NCBI GenBank assembly: GCA_025358455.1
Contig: JANYJP010000056.1
Coordinates: 1 to 62,409 of the forward strand
Direction of reading: 5' to 3'
DNA from: Bacteroidales bacterium
GTDB taxonomy: Bacteria > Bacteroidota > Bacteroidia > Bacteroidales > VadinHA17
DNA: 62,409 bases
Below the pieces are notes generated by a model. The model did not search any database, was not told the origin of the DNA, and was given only the letters and a program-made list of their open reading frames with translations. The position numbers were made by a program, and so were the translations under genes. Positions within the stretch are counted from its first letter, which is position 1. The number at the start of each line of letters is the position of its first letter. Of the stretch, positions 38,334 to 47,962 are shown piece by piece.

Positions 38334-40136
38334 ATGGCTAATAAAGAGGTTAAGGTAAATCATAACTATCAGACAGTTATAGGTGACTTTCCCAAGGTAG
38401 GGATACGTCCGGCAATTGATGGAAGAATGCTTGGAGTGAGGGAATCGCTTGAAGTCCAGACCATGAATATGGCCAAAAGTGCCGCAAAACTTATCTCTGC
38501 AAATCTTAAGTATCCTGATGGAAAACCAGTTGTGTGTGTTATAGCAGATACCTGTATAGGAGGCGTTGCTGAAGCAGCAATGTGTGCTGAAAAATTCAGT
38601 AAGAATGGCGTAGGAGTCAGTCTCAGTGTTACTCCATGCTGGTGCTATGGAAGCGAAACGATTGACATGAATGCGGATATCCCGAAGGCAATCTGGGGAT
38701 TTAACGGAACTGAGCGCCCCGGGGCTGTTTACCTTGCTGCTGCCCTCGCCGGTCATGCAATGAAGGGTTTACCTGCTTTTGGAATCTATGGACATAATGT
38801 ACAGGATTCCGGCGATCATTCAATACCTGAAGATGTGAGTGAGAAGATACTCAGGTTTGTAAGAGCCGGACTGGCAGTATCGTTTATGAAAGGCAAATCC
38901 TATCTTTCTATGGGATCTGTTTCCATGGGAATCGCGGGTTCGATCGTTCGGGAAGACTTTTTCCAGGAATATCTTGGAATGAGGAACGAATATGTTGATT
39001 TAAGTGAATTTAACCGGAGGCTTAATGAGGATATTTTTGATAAAGATGAATTTAAAAAGGCACTTGTATGGACTAAGAAAAACTGTAAGGAAGGAAAGGA
39101 TATTAATGCCGCACCAAAATCGAGAAAAAAGAAAGACAAGGAATGGGAGATCGTTGTAAAGATGGCTCTGATTGCCCGCGATCTGATGGTAGGAAATCCC
39201 AGACTTAAAAAACTGGGCTTCGGTGAGGAAGCAATGGGACATAATGCTATTCTTTCGGGTTTCCAGGGTCAGCGACAATGGACAGATCATATGCCAAACG
39301 GTGATTTTCTTGAAGCAATACTTTGCTCATCATTCGACTGGAATGGCACCAGACCTCCATATCTTGTTGCAACAGAGAATGATGCTATGAATGGTGTGCC
39401 AATGTTGTTTGGATATCTTCTTACCAATACAGCTCAGATGTTTTCAGATATCCGCACTTACTGGAGTCCTGAAGCAATTAAAAGAGTCACAGGGATGAAA
39501 CCCGACGGACTTGCTTCAAATGGAGTAATACACCTCATCAATTCAGGAGCCTCAGCTCTTGATTTTTCAGGGAGACAGACCAAAAAAGGTGAATCTTGTA
39601 TCAAACCTTTTTGGGATATAACCGCTAAGGATGCGACAGCATGCCTTGAGGCAACACAATGGCCTCCTGCAGATACCGGATATTTCAGAGGAGGAGGTTT
39701 TTCATCCCAGTTCGATACAAAAGGAACAATGCCGGTTACTATTTCAAGAGTAAACCTTGTTAAAGGATTGGGCCCAGTGCTTCAACTTGCAGAAGGATGG
39801 ACAGTTGAACTGCCTGAGAAGATGAATAGAATTCTTACTGACAGGACAAACCCGACATGGCCAACTACATGGTTCGCACCGAGACTTACCGGAAGCGGAC
39901 CTTTTACAGATGTATATTCAGTAATGGCTAACTGGGGCGCAAACCATTCAGCCTCCAGCTTTGGACACATTGGCGCTGACCTGATTACCCTTGCATCAAT
40001 CCTCAGGATACCGGTTTGTATGCATAACGTACCGGTTGAGAAAGTATTCAGGCCAAGTTCCTGGAACGCTTTCGGAATGGATAAAGAAGGATCGGATTAC
40101 CGAGCATGTATTACCTACGGTGCGATGTATAAATAA
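38334..40136 (+). CDS. fucI: L-fucose isomerase
   Basis: Isomerises L-fucose to L-fuculose (and D-arabinose to D-ribulose), the first step of fucose catabolism. It has 600 residues, close to the 591 of the E. coli enzyme. The Mn-binding residues are in place: E348 in [11 protein letters not shown]372 in [14 protein letters not shown] (24 residues apart, as in E. coli E337/D361), and H545 in [11 protein letters not shown]. The start follows an A-rich leader. The next genes, a small DUF5362 protein and fucK, are on the same strand at 23- and 68-base gaps. Confidence 0.94.
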   Translation: MANKEVKVNHNYQTVIGDFPKVGIRPAIDGRMLGVRESLEVQTMNMAKSAAKLISANLKYPDGKPVVCVIADTCIGGVAEAAMCAEKFSKNGVGVSLSVTPCWCYGSETIDMNADIPKAIWGFNGTERPGAVYLAAALAGHAMKGLPAFGIYGHNVQDSGDHSIPEDVSEKILRFVRAGLAVSFMKGKSYLSMGSVSMGIAGSIVREDFFQEYLGMRNEYVDLSEFNRRLNEDIFDKDEFKKALVWTKKNCKEGKDINAAPKSRKKKDKEWEIVVKMALIARDLMVGNPRLKKLGFGEEAMGHNAILSGFQGQRQWTDHMPNGDFLEAILCSSFDWNGTRPPYLVATENDAMNGVPMLFGYLLTNTAQMFSDIRTYWSPEAIKRVTGMKPDGLASNGVIHLINSGASALDFSGRQTKKGESCIKPFWDITAKDATACLEATQWPPADTGYFRGGGFSSQFDTKGTMPVTISRVNLVKGLGPVLQLAEGWTVELPEKMNRILTDRTNPTWPTTWFAPRLTGSGPFTDVYSVMANWGANHSASSFGHIGADLITLASILRIPVCMHNVPVEKVFRPSSWNAFGMDKEGSDYRACITYGAMYK

Positions 40137-40159
40137 TTACCTGTAACAATCAAATAAAT

Positions 40160-40606
40160 ATGGAAGCAAATCTTGAAACAAGGAAAATTGAAATCGGAGA
40201 GAAAACGCTGAATTACCTGAATACCATAAGAAAATGGACCATGTTCATTGCAGTCATTGGTTTTATTTTTCTCGGATTGCTTTTAATAATTGGTATTGTA
40301 GCGGGTACATTTCTTACAGCTTTTAAATCAGGTACGTCGGGTACCGGAATTCCTGAACCACTTGTATATCTGATATATCTTGTGCTGGCAGTAGTCTATT
40401 TTTTCCCGGTAATGTACCTGTTCAGGTTTTCAAAATTGACCGCCAAGGCTGTGCAAACTCTTGGCAATGAAGAACTTCATAAGGCATTTAAAGCTCTCAA
40501 AGCCTATTTCGTTTATATGGGTGTAATAATAATAATTGGCTTATCATTATATGTTGTGGCGCTTATAGTTGCTGGTAGTTCAATAGCATTTATAAAAGGA
40601 CTGTGA
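40160..40606 (+). CDS. DUF5362-like small membrane protein
   Basis: A 148-residue protein with three strong hydrophobic helices (MFIAVIGFIFLGLLLIIGIV, LVYLIYLVLAVVYFFPVMYL, YFVYMGVIIIIGLSLYVVAL). The helices are separated by a short Gly/Thr loop and a charged LGNEELHKAFKALK helix that should be cytosolic. The layout fits DUF5362 proteins, which occur widely in Bacteroidota without known function. It lies between fucI and fucK and is presumably co-transcribed with fucI, but nothing in the sequence shows a link to sugar transport. Confidence 0.7.
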   Translation: MEANLETRKIEIGEKTLNYLNTIRKWTMFIAVIGFIFLGLLLIIGIVAGTFLTAFKSGTSGTGIPEPLVYLIYLVLAVVYFFPVMYLFRFSKLTAKAVQTLGNEELHKAFKALKAYFVYMGVIIIIGLSLYVVALIVAGSSIAFIKGL

Positions 40607-40647
40607 TAGTAATTAATCCCATATCGGTAATGGCGATCTGTTATCTT

Positions 40648-40655
40648 TATTTTTG
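40648..40655 (+). promoter_or_regulatory. Possible -7 promoter element upstream of fucK
   Basis: TATTTTTG matches TAnnTTTG and lies 19 bases before the fucK ATG. No convincing -33 element was found, so fucK may have its own weak promoter in addition to read-through from fucI. Confidence 0.35.
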
Positions 40656-40674
40656 ATATATCTAATTCTCTTTC

Positions 40675-42090
40675 ATGTCCAAAGGTGATATTGTGATAGT
40701 TTTTGATTGTGGGGCAACAAATGTCAGAGTTATTGCTATCAACAGTAAAGGAGAGATACTTGCATCAGAGTCATTCACCAATAGTACTCAGCCTGATCCT
40801 CTTTATCCTGCCTACAGGATTTGGAATGTTAAAGAGATCTGGGATAAAATGTGCCGGGCTTCTAAAAAGGTTGCCGGGAAGATAAATGTTGGCCGCATCG
40901 CGGGGGTCACTGTTACAACTTTCGGGGTAGATGGCACCCTGTTTGACAGTACCGGAAAAATGCTTTATCCGGTAATATCATGGCAGTGCGAAAGGACTAA
41001 TGCTATTATGGCTAATATAGGTAAGTATTTACCATTAAATGAGTTATACAAAGAGTGCGGGGTTTTTCCCTTCACATTTAATACAATCAACAAATTGATC
41101 TGGTTTAACGAACAAAAGCCAGAAATTGTAGAAAAAAGTTACAGGTATTTATTCATGCCTTCAATTTTCTCTTTTCTGCTTACAGGCGAAATGGTAAATG
41201 ACACTACAATGTCAGGTACATCTATGCTTACAAACCTTTCCGCGAGAAGGTTTTCCGAAGACATATTAAATAAAATCAGATTCCCTTTTGAGAAGCTGGG
41301 GACTCCGGTTGAAGCCGGAACAATAACAGGTAAGATAAATGCGGCAGCATCGGAAAAAACTTCCATTCCTGCAGGAACTCCCGTTATTGCCACAGGTCAC
41401 GATACGCAATTTGCTATCTTCGGATCAGGAGCAGAAAAAAATCAACCCGTCCTTAGTTCCGGAACATGGGAAATACTGATGGTAAGGGCAGAAGATTACA
41501 AATCAGGCCAGGAGCAACTTGATTTGGGAATAACAACCGAGTTTGACTCCAGACCCGGTATATTCAATATCGGGAACCAATGGATCGCTTCAGGAATACT
41601 GGAATGGGCAAAAAATATTTTCTTCAGCGATGTTAAGAATGATGTTTATGAAGCTATGATTTCAGGGGCTGAAAATGTGGCTGCTGGCTCTAATGGGATA
41701 AAGGTTATTCCGAAATTCAATGAAGCGCTGAATGGTAAACCAGCGGGACAAATTCTTGGTCTTACGATGAAGACAACCCGCGATGAGATCTATCATGCAA
41801 TTCTGGAAGCGTTATCCGAAAGGCTCCGCGATGGCAATAAAGCTCTCGAAATAGCCGGTGGATTTGAAACCGAAAGTATTATTTGTGTGGGAGGAGGATC
41901 AAGAAACCGGTTGTGGAATCAGATGAGAGCTGACTTTACAGGTGTTCCGCTGAAAATAATTGACCAGAAAGAGACAACTGTCCTTGGAGCCTCACTTTTT
42001 GTACAGGCTGCATGCGGTAATGCAAGTTCTCCGGAAGAAGCACGACAGGCAATTGACTACAAAACTGAAATTATTGAACCGAAATTTTAG
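40675..42090 (+). CDS. fucK: L-fuculokinase (FGGY family)
   Basis: Phosphorylates L-fuculose at O-1 with ATP, after FucI. It has 471 residues. The N-terminal FDCGATNVRVIAIN and TTFGVDGTLFD, the central ATGHDTQFAIFGSGAE with the catalytic Asp, and SSGTWEILMVR closely follow the E. coli FucK sequence as I know it. A C-terminal ICVGGGSRNRLWNQMRAD is the FGGY signature 2 region. Rhamnulokinase is the main alternative, but the motifs fit FucK better and fucI is next door. No fuculose-1-phosphate aldolase or fucose permease is in the window. Confidence 0.9.
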   Translation: MSKGDIVIVFDCGATNVRVIAINSKGEILASESFTNSTQPDPLYPAYRIWNVKEIWDKMCRASKKVAGKINVGRIAGVTVTTFGVDGTLFDSTGKMLYPVISWQCERTNAIMANIGKYLPLNELYKECGVFPFTFNTINKLIWFNEQKPEIVEKSYRYLFMPSIFSFLLTGEMVNDTTMSGTSMLTNLSARRFSEDILNKIRFPFEKLGTPVEAGTITGKINAAASEKTSIPAGTPVIATGHDTQFAIFGSGAEKNQPVLSSGTWEILMVRAEDYKSGQEQLDLGITTEFDSRPGIFNIGNQWIASGILEWAKNIFFSDVKNDVYEAMISGAENVAAGSNGIKVIPKFNEALNGKPAGQILGLTMKTTRDEIYHAILEALSERLRDGNKALEIAGGFETESIICVGGGSRNRLWNQMRADFTGVPLKIIDQKETTVLGASLFVQAACGNASSPEEARQAIDYKTEIIEPKF

Positions 42091-42179
42091 TCCTCCATTC
42101 CCCAGGGGGCAAAAAAATAAAACTAAATATGGGGAAAAACCTGGAAGATAATTTATATTATTAAGATAATTAGGCACTT

Positions 42180-43031
42180 ATGGAAATAGCATATTTCAAT
42201 GGGAAATTTATTCCAAAAGAAGAGGTAAAGATCAGCCCTGACGACCGCGGATTTCTTTTTGGTGATGGTATTTATGAGGTTGTGCGTTGGTATGAAGGAT
42301 TTTTTTATGACATGAACAGCCATGTAACAAGGCTGAAAAGAAGTCTGAGAGAACTCAGAATTAACTGGGATGATACAGATAAATTTCCAACAATTGCATC
42401 AGAACTTTTGAAGCTGAATAAACTCGAAACACAGCCAGCTATGGTTTACCTCCAGATAACAAGAGGTGCCGCCTGCCGCACTCACTCGTTCCCTTCTCCT
42501 CAGGTTTCCCCTACTTCGTATGCCTATGCCTGGGGATTTGTTCCGGACAGGAAGTCAGAAGAGAATGGCACTAAAGTTATGATGAAAGATGATATAAGGT
42601 GGAGCAGATGCGACATTAAGTCAGTAGCTCTTCTTGCCAATACCATAAGCTATCAGGAAGCCAGGGAAAATGGCCTGAATGAATGTATTTTTGTCCGTAA
42701 TGGATTAATCACTGAAGGATCGCATTCAAATATTTTCTTCGTAATTGATGGTACTCTTTTTACTCATCCTGAATCAAATTTTGTACTTTCAGGAATTACA
42801 CGAAAGAATATTTTAAGGATTGCCCAGGATTCCGGAATCAAAATCAGGGAAGAAGCTGTGCAGGAAAACAGGATCAGGTTTATCCAGGAAGCCTTTATAA
42901 CAAATACATCATCAGAAATTACCCCGGTAATTGAACTTGGAGGAAACTCACTCGGCAATGGATTACCCGGACCGGTTACCAGGCTGATTCGTGAAAAGTT
43001 TGAAGCTGAGTTAAAAGCAATCAAAGGCTGA
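42180..43031 (+). CDS. Class IV aminotransferase (D-amino-acid aminotransferase-like)
   Basis: A PLP-dependent fold-type IV transaminase of 283 residues. K147 in CDIKSVALLANT is the lysine that holds PLP. SPDDRGFLFGDGIYEVVRWY is the N-terminal signature, and TEGSHSNIFFV and LSGITRKNIL form the cofactor pocket. The length and these motifs resemble bacterial D-amino-acid transaminases, which supply D-alanine or D-glutamate for peptidoglycan. 4-amino-4-deoxychorismate lyase and branched-chain transaminases share the fold and are not excluded. It sits between fucK and lysS without close spacing to either. Confidence 0.85.
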   Translation: MEIAYFNGKFIPKEEVKISPDDRGFLFGDGIYEVVRWYEGFFYDMNSHVTRLKRSLRELRINWDDTDKFPTIASELLKLNKLETQPAMVYLQITRGAACRTHSFPSPQVSPTSYAYAWGFVPDRKSEENGTKVMMKDDIRWSRCDIKSVALLANTISYQEARENGLNECIFVRNGLITEGSHSNIFFVIDGTLFTHPESNFVLSGITRKNILRIAQDSGIKIREEAVQENRIRFIQEAFITNTSSEITPVIELGGNSLGNGLPGPVTRLIREKFEAELKAIKG

Positions 43032-43063
43032 TAATCTTTCGTTAACAAAAACCTGAATTTTTC

Positions 43064-43071
43064 TATCTTTG
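43064..43071 (+). promoter_or_regulatory. Promoter -7 element upstream of lysS
   Basis: TATCTTTG matches TAnnTTTG exactly and lies 18 bases before the ATG at 43090. A TTCG at 43038-43041 is 22 bases further up, an acceptable -33 position. A TTG within this element is in frame with lysS, but it would fall on or before the transcription start, so the ATG is the better start. Confidence 0.6.
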
Positions 43072-43089
43072 CACAAATTTTCAAACCAA

Positions 43090-44820
43090 ATGGGCAACAT
43101 GAATTTAAGTGAACAGGAGCAGATAAGAAGGGAGTCCCTGGACGAACTCAGAAAACTTGGCATAAATCCCTATCCTGCTGCTGAATATAAAACCAATGTA
43201 TTTGCGCAGGATATACTGGATAATTATTCGGCTGAAAAAAACAACTATCCTGAAGTTTGTCTTGCAGGGCGCATAATGAGCCGACGTATAATGGGTAACG
43301 CCTCATTTGCAGAATTAATGGATTCTTCGGGCAGGATTCAGATATATGTAAGGCGCGACGATCTTTGCCCCGGAGAAGATAAAACGATGTATAACATTGT
43401 ATTTAAACGTCTATTGGATATTGGTGATATTATTGGTGTAAAAGGTCATATTTTTGTTACCCAAATGGGTGAGATAACAGTTCATGTCGATGAATTTACT
43501 GTTTTGTGCAAGTCGATTCGACCACTTCCGGTTGTGAAAGAGAAAGATGGAGTTTTGTTTGATGCGGTAACTGATCCTGAGATGCGTTACCGTCAGCGCT
43601 ATGTCGATCTGATTGTTAACCCTCATGTTCGCGATGTGTTCAGAAAGAGGTCACAGATAATCCAGTCGATGCGTGAACTTTTCAATTCACGCGGTTATCT
43701 TGAAGTCGAAACCCCAATTCTCCAACCCATTCCCGGCGGGGCTGCGGCCCGACCATTTATTACCCATCATAATTCACTGGATATGTCCCTTTATCTGAGG
43801 GTGGCAAATGAGCTTTATCTGAAACGACTCATTGTTGGTGGTTTTGAGGGAGTTTATGAATTTGCGAAAGATTTCCGCAATGAAGGAATGGACCGTACAC
43901 ATAATCCTGAGTTCACGGTAATGGAGATCTATATCGCTTATAAAGATTACAACTGGATGATGACCTTTACTGAGGAGATTGTAAAGAAAGCATCACTCGA
44001 TCTGCATGGCAAGACTGAAGTTATATTTGGTGAAAATATTATTAATCTGAATCCTCCTTTCAAAAGGATCAGTATGACCGATGCTATTAAAGAAAATACA
44101 GGTATCGATATTTCAGGAATGGATGAAGCCGGACTAAGGTTTGTTTGTGATAAACTTGGTGTTCCAAATACGCCATCCATGGGAAAAGGTAAGCTCATAG
44201 ATGAACTCTTCGGTGCAAAATGCGAACATAATTATATCCAGCCAACCTTCATAATTGATTATCCCACAGAAACATCGCCTCTGACAAAAATGCACAGAAG
44301 CAAACCAGGAGTAACCGAACGGTTTGAACTTATGATTAATGGAAAGGAGATTGCAAATGCCTATTCTGAGTTGAATGATCCGATTGACCAGATGGAAAGA
44401 TTCCAGGATCAGCTCAGATTATCCGAGAAGGGAGATGATGAAGCTATGTTCATCGATATGGATTTTATCAGAGCTCTGGAATATGGCATGCCCCCTACCT
44501 CAGGTATGGGTATCGGAATCGACAGGTTAACAATGATGCTTACAAATCAGCCATCCATTCAGGATGTACTCCTGTTTCCACAGATGAAACCCGAAAGTCA
44601 GAAGTCAAAAGTTGAAAGTCAAAAGGAAGAATACCTGGTACTTGGGATTCCGGAAGAGTGGATTGATCCTTTAAAAAAGCTGGGGTTTACCACCATAACA
44701 AAACTGAAAGAAATTGAAAAGACAGGTAAGCTTGCAAATGATCTTAATGGATATAACAAGAAAAATAAACTGGGTATCAGCGGATTAAGTCCGGAAGCTG
44801 TTGAAAAATGGTTGAAATAA
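43090..44820 (+). CDS. lysS: Lysyl-tRNA synthetase, class II, with C-terminal extension
   Basis: Charges tRNA-Lys. With the ATG at 43090 the protein has 576 residues (an ATG at 43099 is also possible). The N-terminal OB-fold carries [20 protein letters not shown]. The class II catalytic domain has motif 2 [15 protein letters not shown] and motif 3 [14 protein letters not shown]. After the canonical end (LLFPQMKPE) there is a low-complexity linker built from a DNA repeat, then a ~60-residue helix-hairpin-helix-like domain ([20 protein letters not shown]...). Such a tail is seen in Bacteroidota LysRS. The region just after the stop carries a phosphatase gene remnant in the same frame. Confidence 0.95.
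   Translation: MGNMNLSEQEQIRRESLDELRKLGINPYPAAEYKTNVFAQDILDNYSAEKNNYPEVCLAGRIMSRRIMGNASFAELMDSSGRIQIYVRRDDLCPGEDKTMYNIVFKRLLDIGDIIGVKGHIFVTQMGEITVHVDEFTVLCKSIRPLPVVKEKDGVLFDAVTDPEMRYRQRYVDLIVNPHVRDVFRKRSQIIQSMRELFNSRGYLEVETPILQPIPGGAAARPFITHHNSLDMSLYLRVANELYLKRLIVGGFEGVYEFAKDFRNEGMDRTHNPEFTVMEIYIAYKDYNWMMTFTEEIVKKASLDLHGKTEVIFGENIINLNPPFKRISMTDAIKENTGIDISGMDEAGLRFVCDKLGVPNTPSMGKGKLIDELFGAKCEHNYIQPTFIIDYPTETSPLTKMHRSKPGVTERFELMINGKEIANAYSELNDPIDQMERFQDQLRLSEKGDDEAMFIDMDFIRALEYGMPPTSGMGIGIDRLTMMLTNQPSIQDVLLFPQMKPESQKSKVESQKEEYLVLGIPEEWIDPLKKLGFTTITKLKEIEKTGKLANDLNGYNKKNKLGISGLSPEAVEKWLK
44592..44624 (+). repeat. Short AGTCAAAAG-type repeat inside lysS
   Basis: Three overlapping copies of a GAAAGTCA / GAAGTCAAAA / GAAAGTCAAAAG motif lie in frame and encode the Lys/Ser/Glu/Gln-rich linker [14 protein letters not shown] between the catalytic domain and the C-terminal extension. 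Repeats of this type are familiar from intergenic DNA of Bacteroidota; that recollection has not been checked here. Confidence 0.55.
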
Positions 44821-45021
44821 CCGGATCTGAGTTTCGGATTTTGTGGCGGGAAGAATCATAAGAAATACCAATCTAACAGGTTTAAGTCATTCTTAATGAG
44901 TATTCAGGAATTTTCAATGCCTGAACAAAGTGATAAACTATATGAAGAGATCGAACAGTGGAGGGAAGAAAATAATGAAGATCAGACAGATGATATTCTT
45001 GTTATCGGGATCAGGATTTAA
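44821..45021 (+). pseudogene. 3' remnant of a SpoIIE/PP2C phosphatase gene
   Basis: The frame that follows the lysS stop stays open for 66 codons to a TAA at 45019. It reads ...FCGGKNHKKYQSNRF, then SIQEFSMPEQSDKLYEEIEQ and the ending QTDDILVIGIRI. This matches the C-terminus of the SpoIIE-type phosphatase at 13602-15566 (GGPDNKKFMFRKF ... IHSLPMIDQKEILQ ... QVDDILVIGIKV) across its whole length. No other part of a PP2C domain precedes it, because lysS is directly upstream. An ATG at 44896 could start a 41-residue peptide, but a decayed, 5'-truncated gene is more likely. The remaining bases, 45022-45218, are AT-rich with no recognisable feature. Confidence 0.75.
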
Positions 45022-45218
45022 ATATCCGTTCAAGAACATTTATTACATTTAATTTTACCCCGGATATATCAACCTTAATTCAGTATTCCAAACATATAAT
45101 AATTATCAATTTTTAAATAAATATAATTCTAAGTCATAAAAAATCATAAATTTACTATTAAGAATTTTAAACAGACATCGTGATTTTAATGGTCCTTTTC
45201 GGAAGCAGTTGATTGGAG

Positions 45219-46289
45219 ATGAAAAAAAAGAAAATTTTTCTTTGTTGGCTGATCGCATTTCTCATATCACCGGTTTTTGGCCAGAATATTAACTCCAGGC
45301 CAAATTCTGCAATTACCGATACCTTAAACAAAAGTTTAAGACTTTTTGAAGATGATAAGCCTCTTGAGATATCGTTACAGTTCGACCTTACTACATATTT
45401 CAGAACCAAGTCAAAGGAAGATTACCTTAATGCCCAGATGACAATCCATCTAAGCAAATCAGATTCTATAACAAAAAAAATAAAGTTAAGGACACGTGGA
45501 GTATTCCGCAATCAATACTGCACGTTTGCTCCCATAGAACTGAACTTAAAAAACGCCGGTTTCGGATTTACCGATCTGAACAGGATTACTAAAATAAAGT
45601 TAGTTCCTGAATGCAGAGCAGGAATAGAAAATGAAAATTATGTTTTGAGAGAGTACCTGGTATATAAGCTATTCAATGTACTCACAGATACCAGCTTCAG
45701 AGTGCGAATGGTCAATATTAACTATACCGATACCGGGAGAAAAAGAAAGTCAATAAAACAGAGTGGATTTTTCATTGAACCAATAGAATTGCTGGCTGAC
45801 AGAACTAAAACTATTCAGGTTAGTAACCGTAAAATTACCCAAAAGAACATCATCCCCATGATTATGGACAGACTTGCCATATTTAACTATATGATAGGAA
45901 ATTATGATTGGGCAGTACCGGGTCAGCATAATGTCAGAGTGTTTAAATCGCAGTTACCTGACACAGTTGATCTTGGAATAGCTGTTCCTTTTGATTTTGA
46001 CTGGACAGGACTTGTAAATCCCGATTATGCAATCCCTGCTGAAAACATTGGAACACAAACTGTACGCGAACGCATTTTTTTGGGTGTATGCCGGAGAAAA
46101 GAGGTATTTCAGAAAGACCTTATTATCTTTTCGAAAAACAAGGAGGCATTTTACAGAATAATAAATGATTTCCCATATTTAAAGCAGAGGGAAAAAAAGG
46201 ATATGACTAGATATCTTGATCAGTTCTTTGACCAGTTAGGCGGAGGTAATATTATGTACTATTTACAAAATACCTGTAAGAAATTTTAA
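45219..46289 (+). CDS. Conserved exported hypothetical protein, possibly CotH-kinase-like
   Basis: The ATG at 45219 is preferred over a TTG at 45213 and gives 356 residues. A signal peptide (KKIFLCWLIAFLISPVFGQ) predicts export. The mature part starts with LFEDDKPLEISLQFDLTTYF and continues with KLRTRGVFRNQYCTFAPIEL. Later come DRLAIFNYMIGNYDWAVPG and VPFDFDWTGLVNPDYA. The RTRG, NYMIGNYDW and DFDWTG blocks recall the order of motifs in CotH-type secretory kinases (RGNS..., an NxxIxNxD region and a DxD metal site), but the match is remote and unproven. An inverted, truncated copy of its N-terminus lies just downstream on the other strand. Confidence 0.7.
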   Translation: MKKKKIFLCWLIAFLISPVFGQNINSRPNSAITDTLNKSLRLFEDDKPLEISLQFDLTTYFRTKSKEDYLNAQMTIHLSKSDSITKKIKLRTRGVFRNQYCTFAPIELNLKNAGFGFTDLNRITKIKLVPECRAGIENENYVLREYLVYKLFNVLTDTSFRVRMVNINYTDTGRKRKSIKQSGFFIEPIELLADRTKTIQVSNRKITQKNIIPMIMDRLAIFNYMIGNYDWAVPGQHNVRVFKSQLPDTVDLGIAVPFDFDWTGLVNPDYAIPAENIGTQTVRERIFLGVCRRKEVFQKDLIIFSKNKEAFYRIINDFPYLKQREKKDMTRYLDQFFDQLGGGNIMYYLQNTCKKF

Positions 46290-46360
46290 CCCTAAAACTA
46301 GAAAATCGCTGAAATTGAAATTTTCTATAAGGATGCACAAGTAAATTAATCTGAAGAACC

Positions 46361-46564
46361 TCAGATTTTAAACTTTTTCTTAACATAGCTTGAGAGGTCA
46401 AAACTGAGTGTAACTTCCAGTAACTTATCATTGTCAAAGAGACTAAAACTTTTCTTCAGAATATCTTCTTTCAGATGTTTTTTAGATGAAGCGTCTTTCT
46501 GACCAGAAACTGACAGAAAAGATAAAGATAATAGAAAAAGCAGGTTGAAAATTAATTTTCCCAT
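46361..46564 (-). pseudogene. Truncated inverted paralogue of the 45219-46289 gene
   Basis: A 67-codon minus-strand frame encodes a signal peptide ending LSVSGQ and then ILKKSFSLFDNDKLLEVTL and SFDLSSYVKKK. This lines up residue by residue with the N-terminus of the upstream plus-strand protein (TLNKSLRLFEDDKPLEISL, QFDLTTYFRTK). After KKFKI it stops. The next ~25 codons in another frame (LKSEVLQINLLVH) may continue the match, which suggests a frameshift followed by loss of the rest. Only 72 bases separate it from the end of the intact gene. That gap holds an AT-rich 8-bp inverted repeat (46299-46306 with 46320-46327) without a T tail. No gene was found elsewhere in 46290-46597. Confidence 0.7.
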
Positions 46565-46597
46565 TGCAATTCCATAAAGTGTTAAGATCTTAAAGTA

Positions 46598-47962
46598 CTA
46601 TTTCAAAGAGTCTTCGTCACTTTCAATACGGGCAAACTGTAAGGGTTTACGGAACCATGAGGTTCGGTACGCACCATATAGCACTCCCATTGTAATCCAG
46701 CATATACCGGTAATTTTTGCTTTATAACCAAGACTCATCCATAAATAAAAACAGACAGCAAACCCCAGAACCGGTACCAGAAAATAGCCTGCTTTTTTCC
46801 GGTCGCCATGAAGAAAATAGTGAACAAATGATGAGGCGTTAACGCCCATAAATGCAATAAGAGCTCCAAAATTAAGTAATTGGGCGCCAATCGGATATGT
46901 CAGAAGAAATGCTCCCAAAAGAACAAGAACTCCAACAAGAATTATATTGTTACTGGGTACATGTGTTCGTGGATTAATTTTTGAAAAGAATTTTTTGGGA
47001 ATAGCGTTGTCACGTCCCATGCCATACAGAAGACGACCGGCACCTAATTGTGCACCGGCACCTGATCCTATTGTAGCTACAAGCAAAGCAATGTTGATAG
47101 TATAGAATAGCCACTGTCCTCCTGCTTTTCCAGCTACATAGCAAAAGGCGGTATCCTGGTCGGGGAAAGTTGTGGAAGGCCAAACCATCTGCGCAAAATA
47201 GACCTGAACAGAAGCTAGTATTCCAGTGATAAGACAGACCAGAACTGAAGCCCTGAGTATATTGCGGCGTGGATTATGGACTTCTTCAGATAAGGTTGAT
47301 ATTCCATCGAAGCCAATATAGGTTAGTACTGCAAGCGAGGCTCCGGCTGAAACTGAGGAAAACGAGAAAGTTTTCGGATCGTAGAATGGTCTTGTCCATT
47401 CGGCTGTTCCGAGATGTGGTTGTAACCATAGATAACGTATAGCTGCCCCAAGAAAAAGTACAATCACAACTCCAAGTCCTGTAGCAATTAATGTGTTTGT
47501 GCGCGAACTTGCCTCAATACCGCGAAGATTCATCACTGTGAAAAGAATGGTATATGCTATGGCGTATACTGCAAAAGGTATTTCGGGGATAAAGTTCATC
47601 GATGCCTTGCTCGCCCAGATAACACATATGATCGGGTTCATGACGTAATCGAATATCATTCCCCAGCCTATAAAATATCCGAGAGAGGGATGAATTTCAC
47701 GGCTGACATAGGTATAAGCCGAACCGGCATTGGGATATACATTTGCCATTCGGCCATAACTTATTGCAGTGAACAGCATTGCTACCATACCGATAAGAAT
47801 AGTTGTTACCACATGTCCGCGGGCCAAACTCGCGGCAGCTCCAAACAGCGGCATGGGGGCTGTGGGCTGTATAAGTATGATACCATATAATACCAGGGCC
47901 GGAAGCCGGAGAACTCGTTTCAGGCCGGGACCCGAAATAGATGCTGTTTTGTTTTCACTCAT
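46598..47962 (-). CDS. APC-superfamily amino acid permease
   Basis: A 454-residue inner-membrane transporter with about 12 hydrophobic helices. The N-terminal GLKRVLRLPALVLYGIILI and PTAPMPLFGAAASLA, the consensus GSAYTYVSREIHPSLGYFIG in helix 3, and FDGISTLSEEVHNPRRNI in the helix 6-loop region are hallmarks of the APC family of amino acid/polyamine permeases. The substrate cannot be read from the sequence. The gene stands alone on the minus strand, divergent from the GH2 gene, and its promoter was not identified with confidence. Confidence 0.88.
   Translation of the reverse strand: MSENKTASISGPGLKRVLRLPALVLYGIILIQPTAPMPLFGAAASLARGHVVTTILIGMVAMLFTAISYGRMANVYPNAGSAYTYVSREIHPSLGYFIGWGMIFDYVMNPIICVIWASKASMNFIPEIPFAVYAIAYTILFTVMNLRGIEASSRTNTLIATGLGVVIVLFLGAAIRYLWLQPHLGTAEWTRPFYDPKTFSFSSVSAGASLAVLTYIGFDGISTLSEEVHNPRRNILRASVLVCLITGILASVQVYFAQMVWPSTTFPDQDTAFCYVAGKAGGQWLFYTINIALLVATIGSGAGAQLGAGRLLYGMGRDNAIPKKFFSKINPRTHVPSNNIILVGVLVLLGAFLLTYPIGAQLLNFGALIAFMGVNASSFVHYFLHGDRKKAGYFLVPVLGFAVCFYLWMSLGYKAKITGICWITMGVLYGAYRTSWFRKPLQFARIESDEDSLK

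Noticed and set aside
46252-46437. A 61-codon minus-strand frame overlapping the end of the 45219-46289 gene
   Set aside because: It overlaps both the intact gene and the truncated paralogue in another frame; at most it holds a frameshifted continuation of the paralogue.
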